Positions 63,850-64,000 of a stretch of DNA of 64,000 nt are shown here, piece after piece. This DNA comes from Opitutales bacterium (GTDB lineage Bacteria; Verrucomicrobiota; Verrucomicrobiia; Opitutales; Seribacteraceae), in NCBI GenBank assembly GCA_028042835.1, contig JAOFOL010000003.1, positions 1 to 64,000 on the forward strand. The letters run 5' to 3'. Under the pieces are notes generated by a model. That model worked only from the letters and a program-made list of their open reading frames with translations. It was not told the DNA's origin and made no database searches. The number at the start of each line of letters is the position of its first letter. Within the stretch, counting starts at the first letter, position 1. Both the position numbers and the translations under genes were made by a program.

Positions 63850-64000
63850 ATGCCGGGGTTTCATTTGTTCTTGATTTGATTGTTTTTCAAATCGCATGGT
63901 TTTGTTGTGTCCTGGCAACTAAGACTCCTTTTCCTGAGCTTGCTCCCTACCTTGGAGTTGCTCTTGTTTTGATCCGGGTGCTATGGGCAGATCGATTCCG
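63846..64000 (+). CDS. DUF2878-like membrane protein (3' truncated by window)
   Basis: MNAGVSFVLDLIVFQIAWFCCVLATKTPFPELAPYLGVALVLIRVLWADRF; ATGA overlap with cfa. Confidence 0.65.
   Translation, partial: MNAGVSFVLDLIVFQIAWFCCVLATKTPFPELAPYLGVALVLIRVLWADRF

Overview
This 64 kb chromosomal window looks like a marine Verrucomicrobiota/PVC-type bacterium. That placement is inferred from the many sulfatases, the DUF1080 and DUF5069 domains and the WxYH/LGWLY-type C-terminus; there is no rRNA to confirm it. Coding density is high, and I saw no rRNA, tRNA, CRISPR array, transposase or prophage module. Main blocks: (i) ~1-5 kb, an HtrA-type protease with about four PDZ domains, a neighbouring protease-like protein that has lost catalytic residues, a MORN-like lipoprotein and an NPFD-repeat secreted protein. 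(ii) ~5-18 kb, sugar-acid catabolism (FAH-type dehydratase plus ketoglutarate-semialdehyde dehydrogenase), an SGNH hydrolase, three sulfatases (one fused to DUF1080), LemA/M48 and a Gfo/Idh oxidoreductase. (iii) 22.3-28.1 kb, nucleoside salvage (upp-deoA-cdd, divergent from deoC and a two-domain ALDH16-like protein). (iv) A 2170-aa secreted giant protein. (v) An ECF sigma factor and a downstream anti-sigma-like gene interrupted at a G10 tract. (vi) An AT-rich accessory patch at 47.2-50.3 kb with a parvulin C-terminal remnant. (vii) 50.3-64 kb, a UV/photo-oxidative-stress island: umuDC, SDR, CPD photolyase, an animal-type (6-4)-photolyase/cryptochrome-like gene, ATP-dependent DNA ligase plus ligase-associated exonuclease, sigma-70 factor, desaturase, FAD oxidoreductase, DUF1365, Cfa and DUF2878. 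The best candidate for something noteworthy is block (vii). All calls come from reading motifs by eye; no database search was run.
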